Origin: JBHICC01 sp046759385
Lineage (GTDB): Bacteria; Pseudomonadota; Gammaproteobacteria; Acidiferrobacterales; SPGG2
Direction of reading: 5' to 3'
DNA length: 64,000 nt
Assembly: GCA_046759385.1 (NCBI GenBank)
Contig: JBHICC010000006.1
Span: 1 to 64,000 of the forward strand
Under the pieces are notes generated by a model, which did no database searches, was not told the origin of the DNA, and worked only from the letters and a program-made list of their open reading frames with translations. Made by a program: the position numbers and the translations under genes. This document shows positions 19,081 to 27,257 of the stretch, in pieces. The number at the start of each line of letters is the position of its first letter. Position 1 is the stretch's first letter.

Positions 19081-19446
19081 ATGAATGGGTTAATGCTCGA
19101 TGGTATTCTAGCATCGATGCTTGTGCGACCCCTGACATTGTGCGTCCTGCTGCTCTTGCCCGCACCGTTGTTGGCGGAGCGGGTCACCATTACTGCTGAT
19201 CAGTGGGCGCGGCCGCGTAGCGGCGAAACGATCGCTAGGCTTGGTTTGTTGCACAGAGTCGTTCAGGAGCTTGATGCGCAGCCAGATCGTCAAATCGTGA
19301 TCCGCCATGCGAGAGGCGAAAATGGTACCCTGTGGGCCGCGGAGCTGCGCTCTTGGCTCGTGTCGCTCGGGGTGTCGTCGAAGCGGATCAGCCTCGCGAC
19401 TGGCCTTAAAGACAAAAGCGTCATCGTCGTGGAGACCACCCCTTAG
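19081..19446 (+). CDS. small exported protein, unknown function
   Basis: A 121-residue product with a clear signal peptide (RPLTLCVLLLLPAPLLA) and a mature part of about 90 residues starting ERVTITADQWARP. The tail (QIVIRHARGENGTLWAAEL, then LGVSSKRISLA) resembles the spacing of an OmpA-C-like fold but lacks a convincing peptidoglycan-binding motif. The gene begins 5 bp after yhdP and ends 10 bp before the nitrilase gene, so it is co-transcribed. ATG 19081 is taken as start; ATG 19126 just before the signal core is also possible. I do not recognise the family. Confidence 0.75.
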   Translation: MNGLMLDGILASMLVRPLTLCVLLLLPAPLLAERVTITADQWARPRSGETIARLGLLHRVVQELDAQPDRQIVIRHARGENGTLWAAELRSWLVSLGVSSKRISLATGLKDKSVIVVETTP

Positions 19447-19456
19447 AGCTGTAACG

Positions 19457-20335
19457 ATGAGTAAGATTGTGGCAGTACAGATGACATCCAGTCCGGATGT
19501 CGCGGCCAATCTCGATGAGGCCGCAAAGCTAGTCGGCGATGCGGTCGCCGCTGGCGCCGACATGGTGGTGCTGCCTGAGAATTTCGCCGTCATGCCGATG
19601 AAAGACAGCGATCGCCTGGCGGCGAAAGAGAAGAATGGAAGCGGGCCTATACAGGATTTCCTCGCTGATCAAGCGCGTCGTCATCGCATCTGGCTTGTGG
19701 GCGGGACAATCCCGTTGGAGGCGGGTCAGGATGATAAGGTGCGGGCGACATGCCTGTTGTTCGATTCTTCTGGCGAGCGTGTCGCGCGCTACGACAAGGT
19801 CCACTTGTTTGACGTCAAGCTGGAGAACGGTGAGGAATACCAGGAGTCCAGTACCATTGAGGCCGGTGCTGAAGTCGTCGTCGTTGACACGCCGCTTGGC
19901 AGGCTGGGATTGGCGGTTTGTTACGATCTGCGTTTTCCCGAGCTATTTCGGCAAATGTTGGATCAGGGTGCCGAGATATTTACGCTACCGTCGGCATTCA
20001 CTGCGATAACCGGCAAGGCGCATTGGGAGATTTTGATACGCGCACGCGCGATAGAGAATCTGGCGTTCGTCGTCGCTCCCGGCCAGGGGGGCTGTCATGC
20101 CAACGGGCGTGAGACCCACGGTGACTCGATGATTGTTAGTCCTTGGGGGGAGATTCTCGCTCGCCACTCCCAAGGGATCGGATTCATCCTAGCAGAGATT
20201 GACCGCGGCCGGCTGCAAACCTTGCGCGCCGGTCTACCCAGTATTGATCACCGGAGATTGGAACATGGCAGGGTTGTTGGAAAAGGCAAGGGCGTCCTTG
20301 CTAGAACCCGCGGGGATCGACGAAAACGAGCTTGA
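19457..20335 (+). CDS. Nit-family deaminated-glutathione amidase-like hydrolase
   Basis: Carbon-nitrogen hydrolase of the Nit1/YbeM type, which in studied cases removes deaminated glutathione. The triad is visible as Glu41 (LPENF), Lys114 (RYDKVHLFDV) and Cys155 (VCYDLRFPELFR). ATG 19457 gives the normal N-terminus. The C-terminus is odd. Homologues end soon after the LPSIDHRR-like motif, but here the frame continues about 24 codons (HGRVVGKGKGVLARTRG and so on) and overlaps tldD by 71 bp. The extra tail is basic and looks like out-of-frame tldD, suggesting a lost stop codon. It sits in its usual place between yhdP and tldD. Confidence 0.9.
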   Translation: MSKIVAVQMTSSPDVAANLDEAAKLVGDAVAAGADMVVLPENFAVMPMKDSDRLAAKEKNGSGPIQDFLADQARRHRIWLVGGTIPLEAGQDDKVRATCLLFDSSGERVARYDKVHLFDVKLENGEEYQESSTIEAGAEVVVVDTPLGRLGLAVCYDLRFPELFRQMLDQGAEIFTLPSAFTAITGKAHWEILIRARAIENLAFVVAPGQGGCHANGRETHGDSMIVSPWGEILARHSQGIGFILAEIDRGRLQTLRAGLPSIDHRRLEHGRVVGKGKGVLARTRGDRRKRA

Positions 20336-21710
20336 GCGACTGATGGGTCGTCTATTGGCCCACCAGATCGACTACGCCGATCTGTACTTCCAGTATCGCC
20401 GCCACGAGTCGTGGTCGCTGGAAGAGAGCAAGGTCAAGTCAGGAAGTCACACGATCGATCAAGGCGTAGGCGTACGCGCGGTAAGCCAAGAGAAAACGGG
20501 GTTTGCCTATTCCGATGAGATCGGGTTACCGACACTATTAGAGGCCGCGGGTGCCGCGCGCGCGATCGCGCACCAAGGCGGCAGCGCTCAGGTGCCGACC
20601 CGATGGGAGGGCGGAAGCGGATTAGAACTGTACCCACCGACCGACCCGCTTGGCAGCCTTCCGGATGCATCCAAGATCAAGCTCTTGGAGGATGTTGAAG
20701 CCGAAGCCCGGCGCCAAGACGCAGGAGTCAAGCAGGTCATGGCGAGCCTGTCGGCCGTCCATGAAGTAGTGCTGGTTGCGCGAAGTGATGGCCTGTTGGC
20801 AGCCGATGTACGTCCACTGGTGCGCCTCAACGTTTTGGTGATTGCCGAGCAAAACGGCCGACGCGAGCAAGGTGTAGCAGGGGGAGGTGGCCGGGTCGAT
20901 TACCAACACTTTATGGACAAGGACACAGCACTGGGCTATGCGCGTGAGGCAGCCCGCCAAGCGTTGGTCAATTTGGAGGCTGTTGCTGCTCCGGCCGGGT
21001 CATTGCTGGTGGTGCTCGGACCCGGGTGGCCTGGCGTTTTGCTGCATGAGGCGATTGGCCATGGCCTTGAGGGTGACTTCAATCGCAAGGGAACATCTGC
21101 GTTCGCCGGCCGAATCGGCGAGCAGGTGGCAACCAAGGCGTGCAGCGTGGTAGACGATGGAACGCTTTTTGGACGCCGCGGTTCTCTAAATGTCGACGAC
21201 GAGGGCACACCGACGCAGGAAACTGTATTGATTGAGAATGGCATTCTCAAGCAATACATGCAGGATACGTTGAACGCGCGCCTAATGGGTATGACACCCA
21301 CTGGAAACGGAAGGCGGGAATCGTATGCTCATGTGCCGATGCCTCGCATGACTAACACTTATATGAGAGCGAACGATGTTGATCCGCAGGAGATCATTGC
21401 TTCAGTAGATAAAGGAATCTACGCGGTCAACTTTGGCGGTGGCCAGGTCGATATCACATCTGGCAAGTTCGTTTTCTCGGCGAGCGAGGCCTATTTGATC
21501 GAAAAGGGTAGAGCGACTCAACCAATCAAAGGCGCTACTCTGATCGGCAACGGACCAGATGTGCTAACCCGCGTCAGTATGGTAGGTAACGACCTCAAGC
21601 TCGACACCGGTGTCGGCACTTGTGGCAAAGAAGGACAAAGCGTTCCCGTCGGCGTAGGTCAGCCGACCCTGCGAATCGACGGTATTACCGTAGGTGGGAC
21701 ACAAGGTTAA
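20265..21710 (+). CDS. tldD: metalloprotease TldD
   Basis: Catalytic subunit of the TldD/TldE (PmbA) protease, which unfolds and degrades small peptides such as CcdA and processes modified peptides. The 481-residue product contains the zinc motif HExxxH at residues 261-266 (HEAIGH) followed by GLEGD, and the C-terminal VGTCGKEGQSVPVGVGQPT. ATG 20265 has GGAG eight bases upstream. The start lies inside the 3' extension of the nitrilase frame. pmbA begins 5 bp after its stop. Confidence 0.95.
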   Translation: MAGLLEKARASLLEPAGIDENELERLMGRLLAHQIDYADLYFQYRRHESWSLEESKVKSGSHTIDQGVGVRAVSQEKTGFAYSDEIGLPTLLEAAGAARAIAHQGGSAQVPTRWEGGSGLELYPPTDPLGSLPDASKIKLLEDVEAEARRQDAGVKQVMASLSAVHEVVLVARSDGLLAADVRPLVRLNVLVIAEQNGRREQGVAGGGGRVDYQHFMDKDTALGYAREAARQALVNLEAVAAPAGSLLVVLGPGWPGVLLHEAIGHGLEGDFNRKGTSAFAGRIGEQVATKACSVVDDGTLFGRRGSLNVDDEGTPTQETVLIENGILKQYMQDTLNARLMGMTPTGNGRRESYAHVPMPRMTNTYMRANDVDPQEIIASVDKGIYAVNFGGGQVDITSGKFVFSASEAYLIEKGRATQPIKGATLIGNGPDVLTRVSMVGNDLKLDTGVGTCGKEGQSVPVGVGQPTLRIDGITVGGTQG

Positions 21711-21715
21711 GATAC

Positions 21716-23062
21716 ATGAATAACGCATCAGATATCGCCACAAAGCAAGAGTCGTTAACCGGTCTAGTGGGCAAGATTCTGCAGGAGGCGCAGCGTCAAG
21801 GCGCGAGCGCAGCGGAGGCCGCTGTTAGCATGGGTGAGGGTCTGTCTGTGACGGTTCGTCTCGGTGAGGTCGAGACCGTCGAGCATAATCGCGACCGCGA
21901 TCTGGGGTTGACGGTGTATTTCGGACAGAGGAGCGGCTCTGCCAGCACGTCAGATTTCGGTGACGCCGCTATCGCTGACACTGCGCGCGCGGCCTGCTCG
22001 ATAGCAAAGTACATAGCCGCAGACGAGTGTGCCGGCCTCGCTGACCCCGAGCGACTGGCTCAAGATCTGCCTGAACTGGATTTATACCACCCCTGGCGCC
22101 CGGGTACCGACGAGGCGATTGAGTTAGCGCGTAACTGCGAGGACGCTGGGCGCAAGGTTGACCGCAAGATTAAGAACTCCGAGGGAGCCACGGTCTCCAC
22201 TCAAGAAGGAGTGGACGTGTACGGCAATACTAACGGTTTCTTGGGTGTGATACCTACTACGCGCCACAGCATGAGCTGCAGCGTAATTGCCCAAACAAAC
22301 GGCGACGGGATGCAAAGAGATTATTGGTATTCTGTGGCGCGTGATGCAGCCGATCTTGAGACCGGGCGAGAGGTAGGCGAGATGGCGGGCCGTCGGGCAC
22401 TGCGGCGTTTAGGTGCACGCAAGCTCAGTACGCGTGAGATCCCAGTTATCTATGAGGCGCCGATCGCGAGTTCGCTGCTGTCGCATTTCGTTGGCGCCGT
22501 GCGGGGAGCCAGCCTTTATCGCGAGGCATCGTTTCTCCTCGATCACGTCGGAAAGTCGGTGTTTGCTAATCACGTGCGCATTTTTGAGCAACCACATTTA
22601 AAGAAGGCGCTGGGGAGCACACCGTTTGACAACGAAGGTGTAGCGACATCAGAGAGTGATCTTGTTACGGACGGCGTGCTACAACGCTATGTACTTGATT
22701 CGTACTCGGCACGCAAGCTTGGCTTGCAAACGACCGGTAATGCCGGCGGTGTTCACAATCTAACCGTCGTCTCAGGGCAGCACGATCTCGGAGGGCTGTT
22801 ACGCGAAATGCACGCGGGCTTGCTAGTTACTGAACTGATCGGTTTCGGCGTGAATATTGTCACGGGCGACTACTCAAGAGGGGCTGCTGGTTTTTGGGTT
22901 GAGGGTGGTGAAATTCAATATCCAGTCGAAGAGATCACGATCGCCGGCAACCTTAAGGATATGTACATGGGAATACTTGCCGTGGGCAAGGATGTCGACA
23001 CCCGGGGTAATATACGGAGTGGCTCGATACTTGTCGGGAATATGACAGTCGCTGGGAGCTAG
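21716..23062 (+). CDS. pmbA: TldD partner PmbA (TldE)
   Basis: Non-catalytic partner of TldD in the heterodimeric protease; it shares the fold but lacks the HExxxH motif. The 448 residues include RLGEVETVEHNRDRDLGLTV and the C-terminal MYMGILAVGKDVDTRGNIRSG. An upstream open frame exists, but ATG 21716 (MNNASDIATKQES) fits homologues and lies 5 bp after tldD. tldD and pmbA are distant in E. coli but adjacent in many other proteobacteria. Confidence 0.94.
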   Translation: MNNASDIATKQESLTGLVGKILQEAQRQGASAAEAAVSMGEGLSVTVRLGEVETVEHNRDRDLGLTVYFGQRSGSASTSDFGDAAIADTARAACSIAKYIAADECAGLADPERLAQDLPELDLYHPWRPGTDEAIELARNCEDAGRKVDRKIKNSEGATVSTQEGVDVYGNTNGFLGVIPTTRHSMSCSVIAQTNGDGMQRDYWYSVARDAADLETGREVGEMAGRRALRRLGARKLSTREIPVIYEAPIASSLLSHFVGAVRGASLYREASFLLDHVGKSVFANHVRIFEQPHLKKALGSTPFDNEGVATSESDLVTDGVLQRYVLDSYSARKLGLQTTGNAGGVHNLTVVSGQHDLGGLLREMHAGLLVTELIGFGVNIVTGDYSRGAAGFWVEGGEIQYPVEEITIAGNLKDMYMGILAVGKDVDTRGNIRSGSILVGNMTVAGS

Positions 23063-23337
23063 CCGCCGGCCAATCATCTGCCGCCTTCCTTAACTCCCAA
23101 GGCAGCTCGGAGGAGAGCGGCTTTGTCTTCCCTATCGAACTAACAAGCGGGCGCTCTTTGTCGTCCATCCGCTCCCGCCGAGGCCTTTGTCGACCCCAGT
23201 ATCGTTGTTGACCACTGTCGGTTTCGCCGACGGCCTGTGAATTCGTATCTATCGTCACGCCAGAAAGTGGGCCGCCCAATGTTAGAATGCTTGCCCCGGC
23301 CACTGCGAAGAAATAGAAAATCCGTCTGACAAAAACC

Positions 23338-24693
23338 ATGACAACAGCATCGTCGCAAGAGCACTCCGATACCATCAAGGACGTGATCGACGCGTTGGAA
23401 AACGGCCGTGTCGAACAGATCAGCCGCATTCTGGCAGATCTCCACCCAGCCGATATTGGCCATCTGCTCGAAGCGATTCCGCCTGACCAACGTCTCGAGC
23501 TTTGGCGTCAAGTCGATCCTCAGATAATGGGCGAGGCTCTGCTTGAAGTTCCTGAAGAGGTGCGGACTGACCTGCTTGAGGCGATGGACCATGCATCCCT
23601 GATCACCGCAGTTCAGGCCCTCGATACGGACGACGTTGCCGACCTCTTGCCAGAGTTATCAGCCGAAGCTACCGCCGAGATCTTGTTTTTTATGGACAAA
23701 CAGGATCGGCAGCGGCTGGACGCGGTCTTGTCTTATCCTCAGGACACAGCTGGTGGCCTCATGAATGTGGATGCTGTGACTGTGAGGGAGAACATCAGCT
23801 TGCAGGTGGTATTCCGCTATCTACGACTCCGGGGAGAACTTCCCGAGAACATGAACGAATTGTACGTCGTCGATAAGGCGCACCGCCTGGTCGGCACGTT
23901 GCCGATAGCAAAGATGCTAACCACGGATCCAAAGGGGCTAGTGAGTGAAGCGATGGACGGGCAGCCTTTTAGGTTTCTCGCGCTCACGCCAGACAAGGAG
24001 GTCGCTACCGGCTTTGAGGACTACGATTTGGTTACAGCACCTGTTGTCGACGACGACGGCAAGTTGGTAGGCCGCATTACGGTGGACGATGTCGTCGACG
24101 TTATTCGTGAGGAAGCGGATCACTCATTGATGGCACCAGCTGGTCTAAGCGATGAGGTCGATATCTTAGGCCCAGTGGCCCGTAGCGCGCGAAACCGGGC
24201 ATTATGGCTCGGAGTAAACCTGATCACAGCCATCATTGCTTCGGTGGTGATTGGGCTATTCGAGGGGACCATAGAGAAAGTGGTCGCACTTGCCGTGCTC
24301 ATGCCAATCGTTGCCAGCATGGGCGGTAACGCGGGGACTCAGACCGTGACTCTAGTGGTGCGCGGGTTGGCATTAGGGACGATTACCGATGCCAATGCAC
24401 GCAGAGTGCTGACGAAAGAACTGTTGGTTGGTGTTTTGAACAGCATGCTGTGGGCATTTATTGTTGCGCTCGTAGCTGTTGTGTGGTTCAAACATCTTGG
24501 CCTTGGACTGGTGATCGCGCTGGCGATGGTCATTAATTTACTGTTCGCTGCGTTGGCGGGGGTGATCATCCCTGTTACGGTCCGCCGGTTCGGTATCGAT
24601 CCGGCGCTGGCGAGCGGTGTAGCACTGACTACCGTCACCGACGTTGTCGGGTTCTTCGCTTTCTTGGGGCTCGCCACCGTGTTTCTAATTTGA
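23338..24693 (+). CDS. mgtE: MgtE-family magnesium channel
   Basis: Inner-membrane Mg2+ channel gated by cytosolic Mg2+. The 451-residue protein has the N domain (LADLHPADIGHLLEAIPPDQ, LLEAMDHASL), a pair of CBS domains (about residues 135-260, AGGLMNVDAVTV; GRITVDDVVDVIREEADHS) and five C-terminal membrane helices with the pore helix region MGGNAGTQT. All parts are intact. A 275-bp gap separates it from pmbA. In related bacteria mgtE often borders ptsI and the rapZ-EIIA-HPr genes, which here are missing or remnant. Confidence 0.94.
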   Translation: MTTASSQEHSDTIKDVIDALENGRVEQISRILADLHPADIGHLLEAIPPDQRLELWRQVDPQIMGEALLEVPEEVRTDLLEAMDHASLITAVQALDTDDVADLLPELSAEATAEILFFMDKQDRQRLDAVLSYPQDTAGGLMNVDAVTVRENISLQVVFRYLRLRGELPENMNELYVVDKAHRLVGTLPIAKMLTTDPKGLVSEAMDGQPFRFLALTPDKEVATGFEDYDLVTAPVVDDDGKLVGRITVDDVVDVIREEADHSLMAPAGLSDEVDILGPVARSARNRALWLGVNLITAIIASVVIGLFEGTIEKVVALAVLMPIVASMGGNAGTQTVTLVVRGLALGTITDANARRVLTKELLVGVLNSMLWAFIVALVAVVWFKHLGLGLVIALAMVINLLFAALAGVIIPVTVRRFGIDPALASGVALTTVTDVVGFFAFLGLATVFLI

Positions 24694-24823
24694 CCTCGAT
24701 GACCGTCCTACTCTTGTTAACTAGATCAGTAATCCGGCAGAGAGGCACGGCTCATTCCCTCCAGCCGACCCTTCATCCGCTAAACTTGCTGTGATGAGGT
24801 TTTTGTGATTCTCTGAACATAGA

Positions 24824-25231
24824 ATGGTACCTAATGGTCTGAAACTACTTAAGAAAGCCGTCCAGGAGTGTCGCTGCCTGGCCGTGCGCTATGGCGACAA
24901 AGAAGGGGTGCGGGTGGTGGAGCCGCATGCCGTCTATGCCGACGATCACGGTGAGGTCGTGGTGGATTGCTTTCAGACCCGCGGCCATTCTTCATCGGGG
25001 AGACAACCGCCGTTCTGGCGGCCACTGCGGCTTAAGAAGATCTCCGCGCTATCGCTGCTTAAGCAACACTTCGCGCCACGCGTAGAGGAGGGATTTAGTG
25101 CCGAAAAGCCCAGATACAAGCGCGGGCTGATTGCCATCGTCGATGATGGCAGGCCAACTTTTCTATACTCGGCCGAGGCCCTGCGCGAGATGGGTCCGTT
25201 CCTCCCCGAAGACATGCGCAAGTATCACTAA
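24824..25231 (+). CDS. standalone WYL-domain-like protein
   Basis: The 135-residue product matches the pattern of a WYL domain. It has an N-terminal helix with LKKAVQECRCLAVRYGD, then RVVEPHAVYADDHGEVVVDCF, a basic stretch WRPLRLKKISALSLL and QHFAPR. WYL domains usually act as ligand sensors in transcription or defence regulators. Here no helix-turn-helix or effector domain is attached. Start is ATG 24824 with no strong Shine-Dalgarno. The gene converges on the rapZ block, and a small inverted repeat (AAGTATC/GATACTT, 25220-25244) embraces its stop. Function is not assigned. Confidence 0.7.
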   Translation: MVPNGLKLLKKAVQECRCLAVRYGDKEGVRVVEPHAVYADDHGEVVVDCFQTRGHSSSGRQPPFWRPLRLKKISALSLLKQHFAPRVEEGFSAEKPRYKRGLIAIVDDGRPTFLYSAEALREMGPFLPEDMRKYH

Positions 25232-25244
25232 CTAGTAGATACTT
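25220..25244. repeat. inverted repeat around the WYL gene stop
   Basis: AAGTATC at 25220-25226 is perfectly complementary to GATACTT at 25238-25244, leaving an 11-base loop that contains the TAA stop. No T-run follows. It could act as a bidirectional transcription end between the convergent blocks, possibly with the GCGCC/GGCGC hairpin at 25250-25263. Confidence 0.4.
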
Positions 25245-25245
25245 A

Positions 25246-25341
25246 TCAGGCGCCGCTCGGCGCATCATTCACCTCGTCAAACATACTATGTAGTTCATCC
25301 CCTGCGATGTCGTCTCGCGTAAAAATCAGCACGCCAATCAT
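25246..25341 (-). pseudogene. remnant of mannose-type PTS EIIA gene
   Basis: A 31-codon frame starts at ATG overlapping the rapZ stop (ATGA) and begins MIGVLIFTRDDIAGDEL. The opening matches the first strand of EIIA-Man family proteins (M-I/V-G-I/V-L-x-x-T-H-G/D), which follow rapZ in the nitrogen-PTS operons of many proteobacteria. The phosphorylated His after T is replaced by Arg. Similarity stops after about 15 residues and the frame ends at codon 32. No HPr or enzyme I gene follows. I read this as an N-terminal stub left by deletion. Confidence 0.65.
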
Positions 25342-26192
25342 CCGATCTCGCGATCCCTTATCTGCGTGGTTACTCCTTTCTTACTGAAGTGCTCGGCCAG
25401 CTTCCGAACAATGTACACGGACCGATGTTGTCCGCCGGTGCAACCGATCGCGACCGTCATGTAGCTGCGAGGCTCGCGCTCAAAATAGGGTAACCACTCC
25501 TCGAGGAACTTGCATATATGGTCGAGCATTTTGTCGGTCTCAGGGTGGCGTTCCAGAAATTCGACTACTGGGCCGTCAATACCCGTGAACTTTCGCAGTT
25601 CGGCCTCCCAATAGGGATTGGGCAAACACCGCACGTCAAAGACGAAATCGGCGTCTAAGGGCGTGCCGTGCTTGAACCCGAACGACTCAAACAGCACGGT
25701 AATGCCTTCAGTTTCCGAAGTGCCGGCGAAATCGTGCATCTGCTGACGCAGTTCGTAGGGGGTGGTGTGGGTCGTGTCGATGCGCAACACGGCCGCAAAA
25801 GAGATTGGTTCGAGCAACTGCTTTTCGAGCTGAATCCCCTCTAGCAGCGAAGTGTTCTCGTCCGTCAGGGGGTGTTTGCGGCGCGTTTGTTTGAACCGCT
25901 TGACGAGCACTGTTTCCTCGGCTTCGAGGAAAACGATCCGGTAGCGAATCCCCAGCGCTTGTAACGATTTCAAACTCGCGGGGACGTCATCAAGGAAAGC
26001 TCGATTACGTGCGTCTATACCTACGGCGACATTCCTTAGCGAGTCGCTCTGTGTATCAACGACCTGCTTGGCAACATGGGACAACATGGCAGCTGGGAGA
26101 TTGTCGATGCAGTAGAAGCCCATGTCTTCTAGGGCTTGCAACGCGATGCTCTTCCCAGAACCCGAGAGCCCGCTGATAATGAAAAACGTCAT
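25338..26192 (-). CDS. rapZ: RNase adapter protein RapZ
   Basis: P-loop protein that in E. coli senses glucosamine-6-phosphate and directs RNase E to GlmZ sRNA. The 284-residue product has Walker A GLSGSGKS at residues 8-15, a DNLP motif (YCIDNLPAAML) and the C-terminal YMTVAIGCTGGQHRSVYIVRK split over its conserved block, ending RDREIG. It is flanked on both sides by gene remnants (hprK upstream, EIIA downstream), each sharing an ATGA overlap with it, so the ancestral operon ptsN-hprK-rapZ-EIIA can still be read. Confidence 0.95.
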   Translation of the reverse strand: MTFFIISGLSGSGKSIALQALEDMGFYCIDNLPAAMLSHVAKQVVDTQSDSLRNVAVGIDARNRAFLDDVPASLKSLQALGIRYRIVFLEAEETVLVKRFKQTRRKHPLTDENTSLLEGIQLEKQLLEPISFAAVLRIDTTHTTPYELRQQMHDFAGTSETEGITVLFESFGFKHGTPLDADFVFDVRCLPNPYWEAELRKFTGIDGPVVEFLERHPETDKMLDHICKFLEEWLPYFEREPRSYMTVAIGCTGGQHRSVYIVRKLAEHFSKKGVTTQIRDREIG

Positions 26193-26325
26193 CTCTGCTT
26201 CGATCTAGAAATGATCGCCTGCTGTTTCTGCATGAAATCGTTCATCGAATTAATGCCCCGCATCTGCAGAATACAGCGCGTGTCGCCGATTCCAAGAGCA
26301 GCGCCAGATTGCCCGCTGCGCAACG
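26189..26325 (-). pseudogene. hprK: C-terminal remnant of HPr kinase/phosphorylase gene
   Basis: Reading the minus strand upstream of rapZ, one frame gives AAGNLALLLESATR and the next gives ILQMRGINSMNDFMQKQQA, ending in TGA that overlaps the rapZ ATG. Together these match the C-terminus of HprK (GRNLAxLxExAxRNxxLxxxGxxxxxxFxxxQ), with a one-base frameshift between the halves. About 250 N-terminal codons, including the Walker motif, are gone. A 17-base near-direct repeat (TTGCCCGCTGCGCxACG at 26309 and 26349) marks the deletion edge next to ptsN. hprK between ptsN and rapZ is a standard order in beta- and some gammaproteobacteria. Confidence 0.7.
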
Positions 26326-26365
26326 AACAGGACAACCTACCGGGTACCTTGCCCGCTGCGCGACG

Positions 26366-26842
26366 TCAGCCGACCTTACGGTTGGTCACATCGTTGCAGT
26401 TCGTGAGCAAGTGATAGATTTCTTGGGAGCTTTTGGCGCCCAAAAGCCTGTCGCACAGATCCTGATCCCGGAGGATGGTAGCAAGCGCGGCCAGCGCTCG
26501 TAGATGCTCTTCGTTGGTATCTTCAGGGACGAGCAGGGCGAAAACCATTTTGATCGGTTCGCCATCCAGCGCGTCGTAGTCGATATCCTGCGCGAGCGTG
26601 GCGAAGGCTCCGACCGGCTTCTTCAGTCCCTTTACCCTCCCATGCGGGAGAGCCACACCGTTCCCTATACAGGTGCTGCCGAGGCGCTCTCGTTCAACGA
26701 GCGAATGAAATACCGTGTCTTGATCAAGATCCACCTCATCATCGCGCAACAACGTACTGATCTTTTCGAACACACGCTTTTTGCTCGATACGGACATGCA
26801 CGAGGTGATCCGTTCTGGCGTAATAATGTCACGAATCTGCAT
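26366..26842 (-). CDS. ptsN: nitrogen-PTS EIIA component PtsN
   Basis: EIIA-Ntr protein, a regulatory phosphoacceptor linked to potassium homeostasis and sigma-54-related control. The 158-residue product has the phosphorylatable His67 in GVALPHGRVKGL and the family end LTNCNDV. The ATG at 26842 (MQIRDIITPERI) is chosen over a TTG two codons earlier. Sitting next to hpf and rpoN is canonical. The rest of the nitrogen PTS expected here (HPr, enzyme I, HprK, EIIA-Man) is absent or remnant, so how PtsN is phosphorylated is unclear from this window. Confidence 0.94.
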   Translation of the reverse strand: MQIRDIITPERITSCMSVSSKKRVFEKISTLLRDDEVDLDQDTVFHSLVERERLGSTCIGNGVALPHGRVKGLKKPVGAFATLAQDIDYDALDGEPIKMVFALLVPEDTNEEHLRALAALATILRDQDLCDRLLGAKSSQEIYHLLTNCNDVTNRKVG

Positions 26843-26910
26843 ATACAAAAGTTTACATGCTTATTGTTTGTACAAATGGGAAGGCACCCTAACATTGTCT
26901 TGAACCGTCC

Positions 26911-27240
26911 CTACGCGCTTTTCGGTTTTTTGACACCCTTGTCATTTCGATGATGATTCGTTGTAGTCTTTTCCTTATGTTTTAAGATTTGACGATCGAG
27001 TTTGTCAGCTAGGAAGTCGATCGCTGCGTACATAGTATCGCCTTCTGCGTTCGCATGTAGCGTAGCACCCCTAGTATGAATCGTTGCCTCTGCCTTGTGC
27101 CGGTTCTTTTCGACATGTAAGACGACGTTGGTCTTAGTTACGTGATCAAAGTGTCGTTGGATGCGTCCCAATTTGGCGGACGCGTAGTTGCGTAGAGGTT
27201 CCGTAATGAGCATCTGTTGACCGCTCACGGTGATCTGCAT
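26911..27240 (-). CDS. hpf: ribosome hibernation promoting factor, short form
   Basis: Binds the 30S decoding region and promotes 100S ribosome formation in stationary phase. The 109-residue protein is the short type (MQITVSGQQMLITEPLRNYA, HVEKNRHKAEATIHTRGATLHA, DTMYAAIDFLADKLDRQI), with a basic tail after residue 90. No long-form dimerisation domain is present. It lies between rpoN and ptsN in the usual order, 17 bp after the rpoN stop. Confidence 0.95.
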   Translation of the reverse strand: MQITVSGQQMLITEPLRNYASAKLGRIQRHFDHVTKTNVVLHVEKNRHKAEATIHTRGATLHANAEGDTMYAAIDFLADKLDRQILKHKEKTTTNHHRNDKGVKKPKSA

Positions 27241-27257
27241 CGATGTTTCTCCGATTC

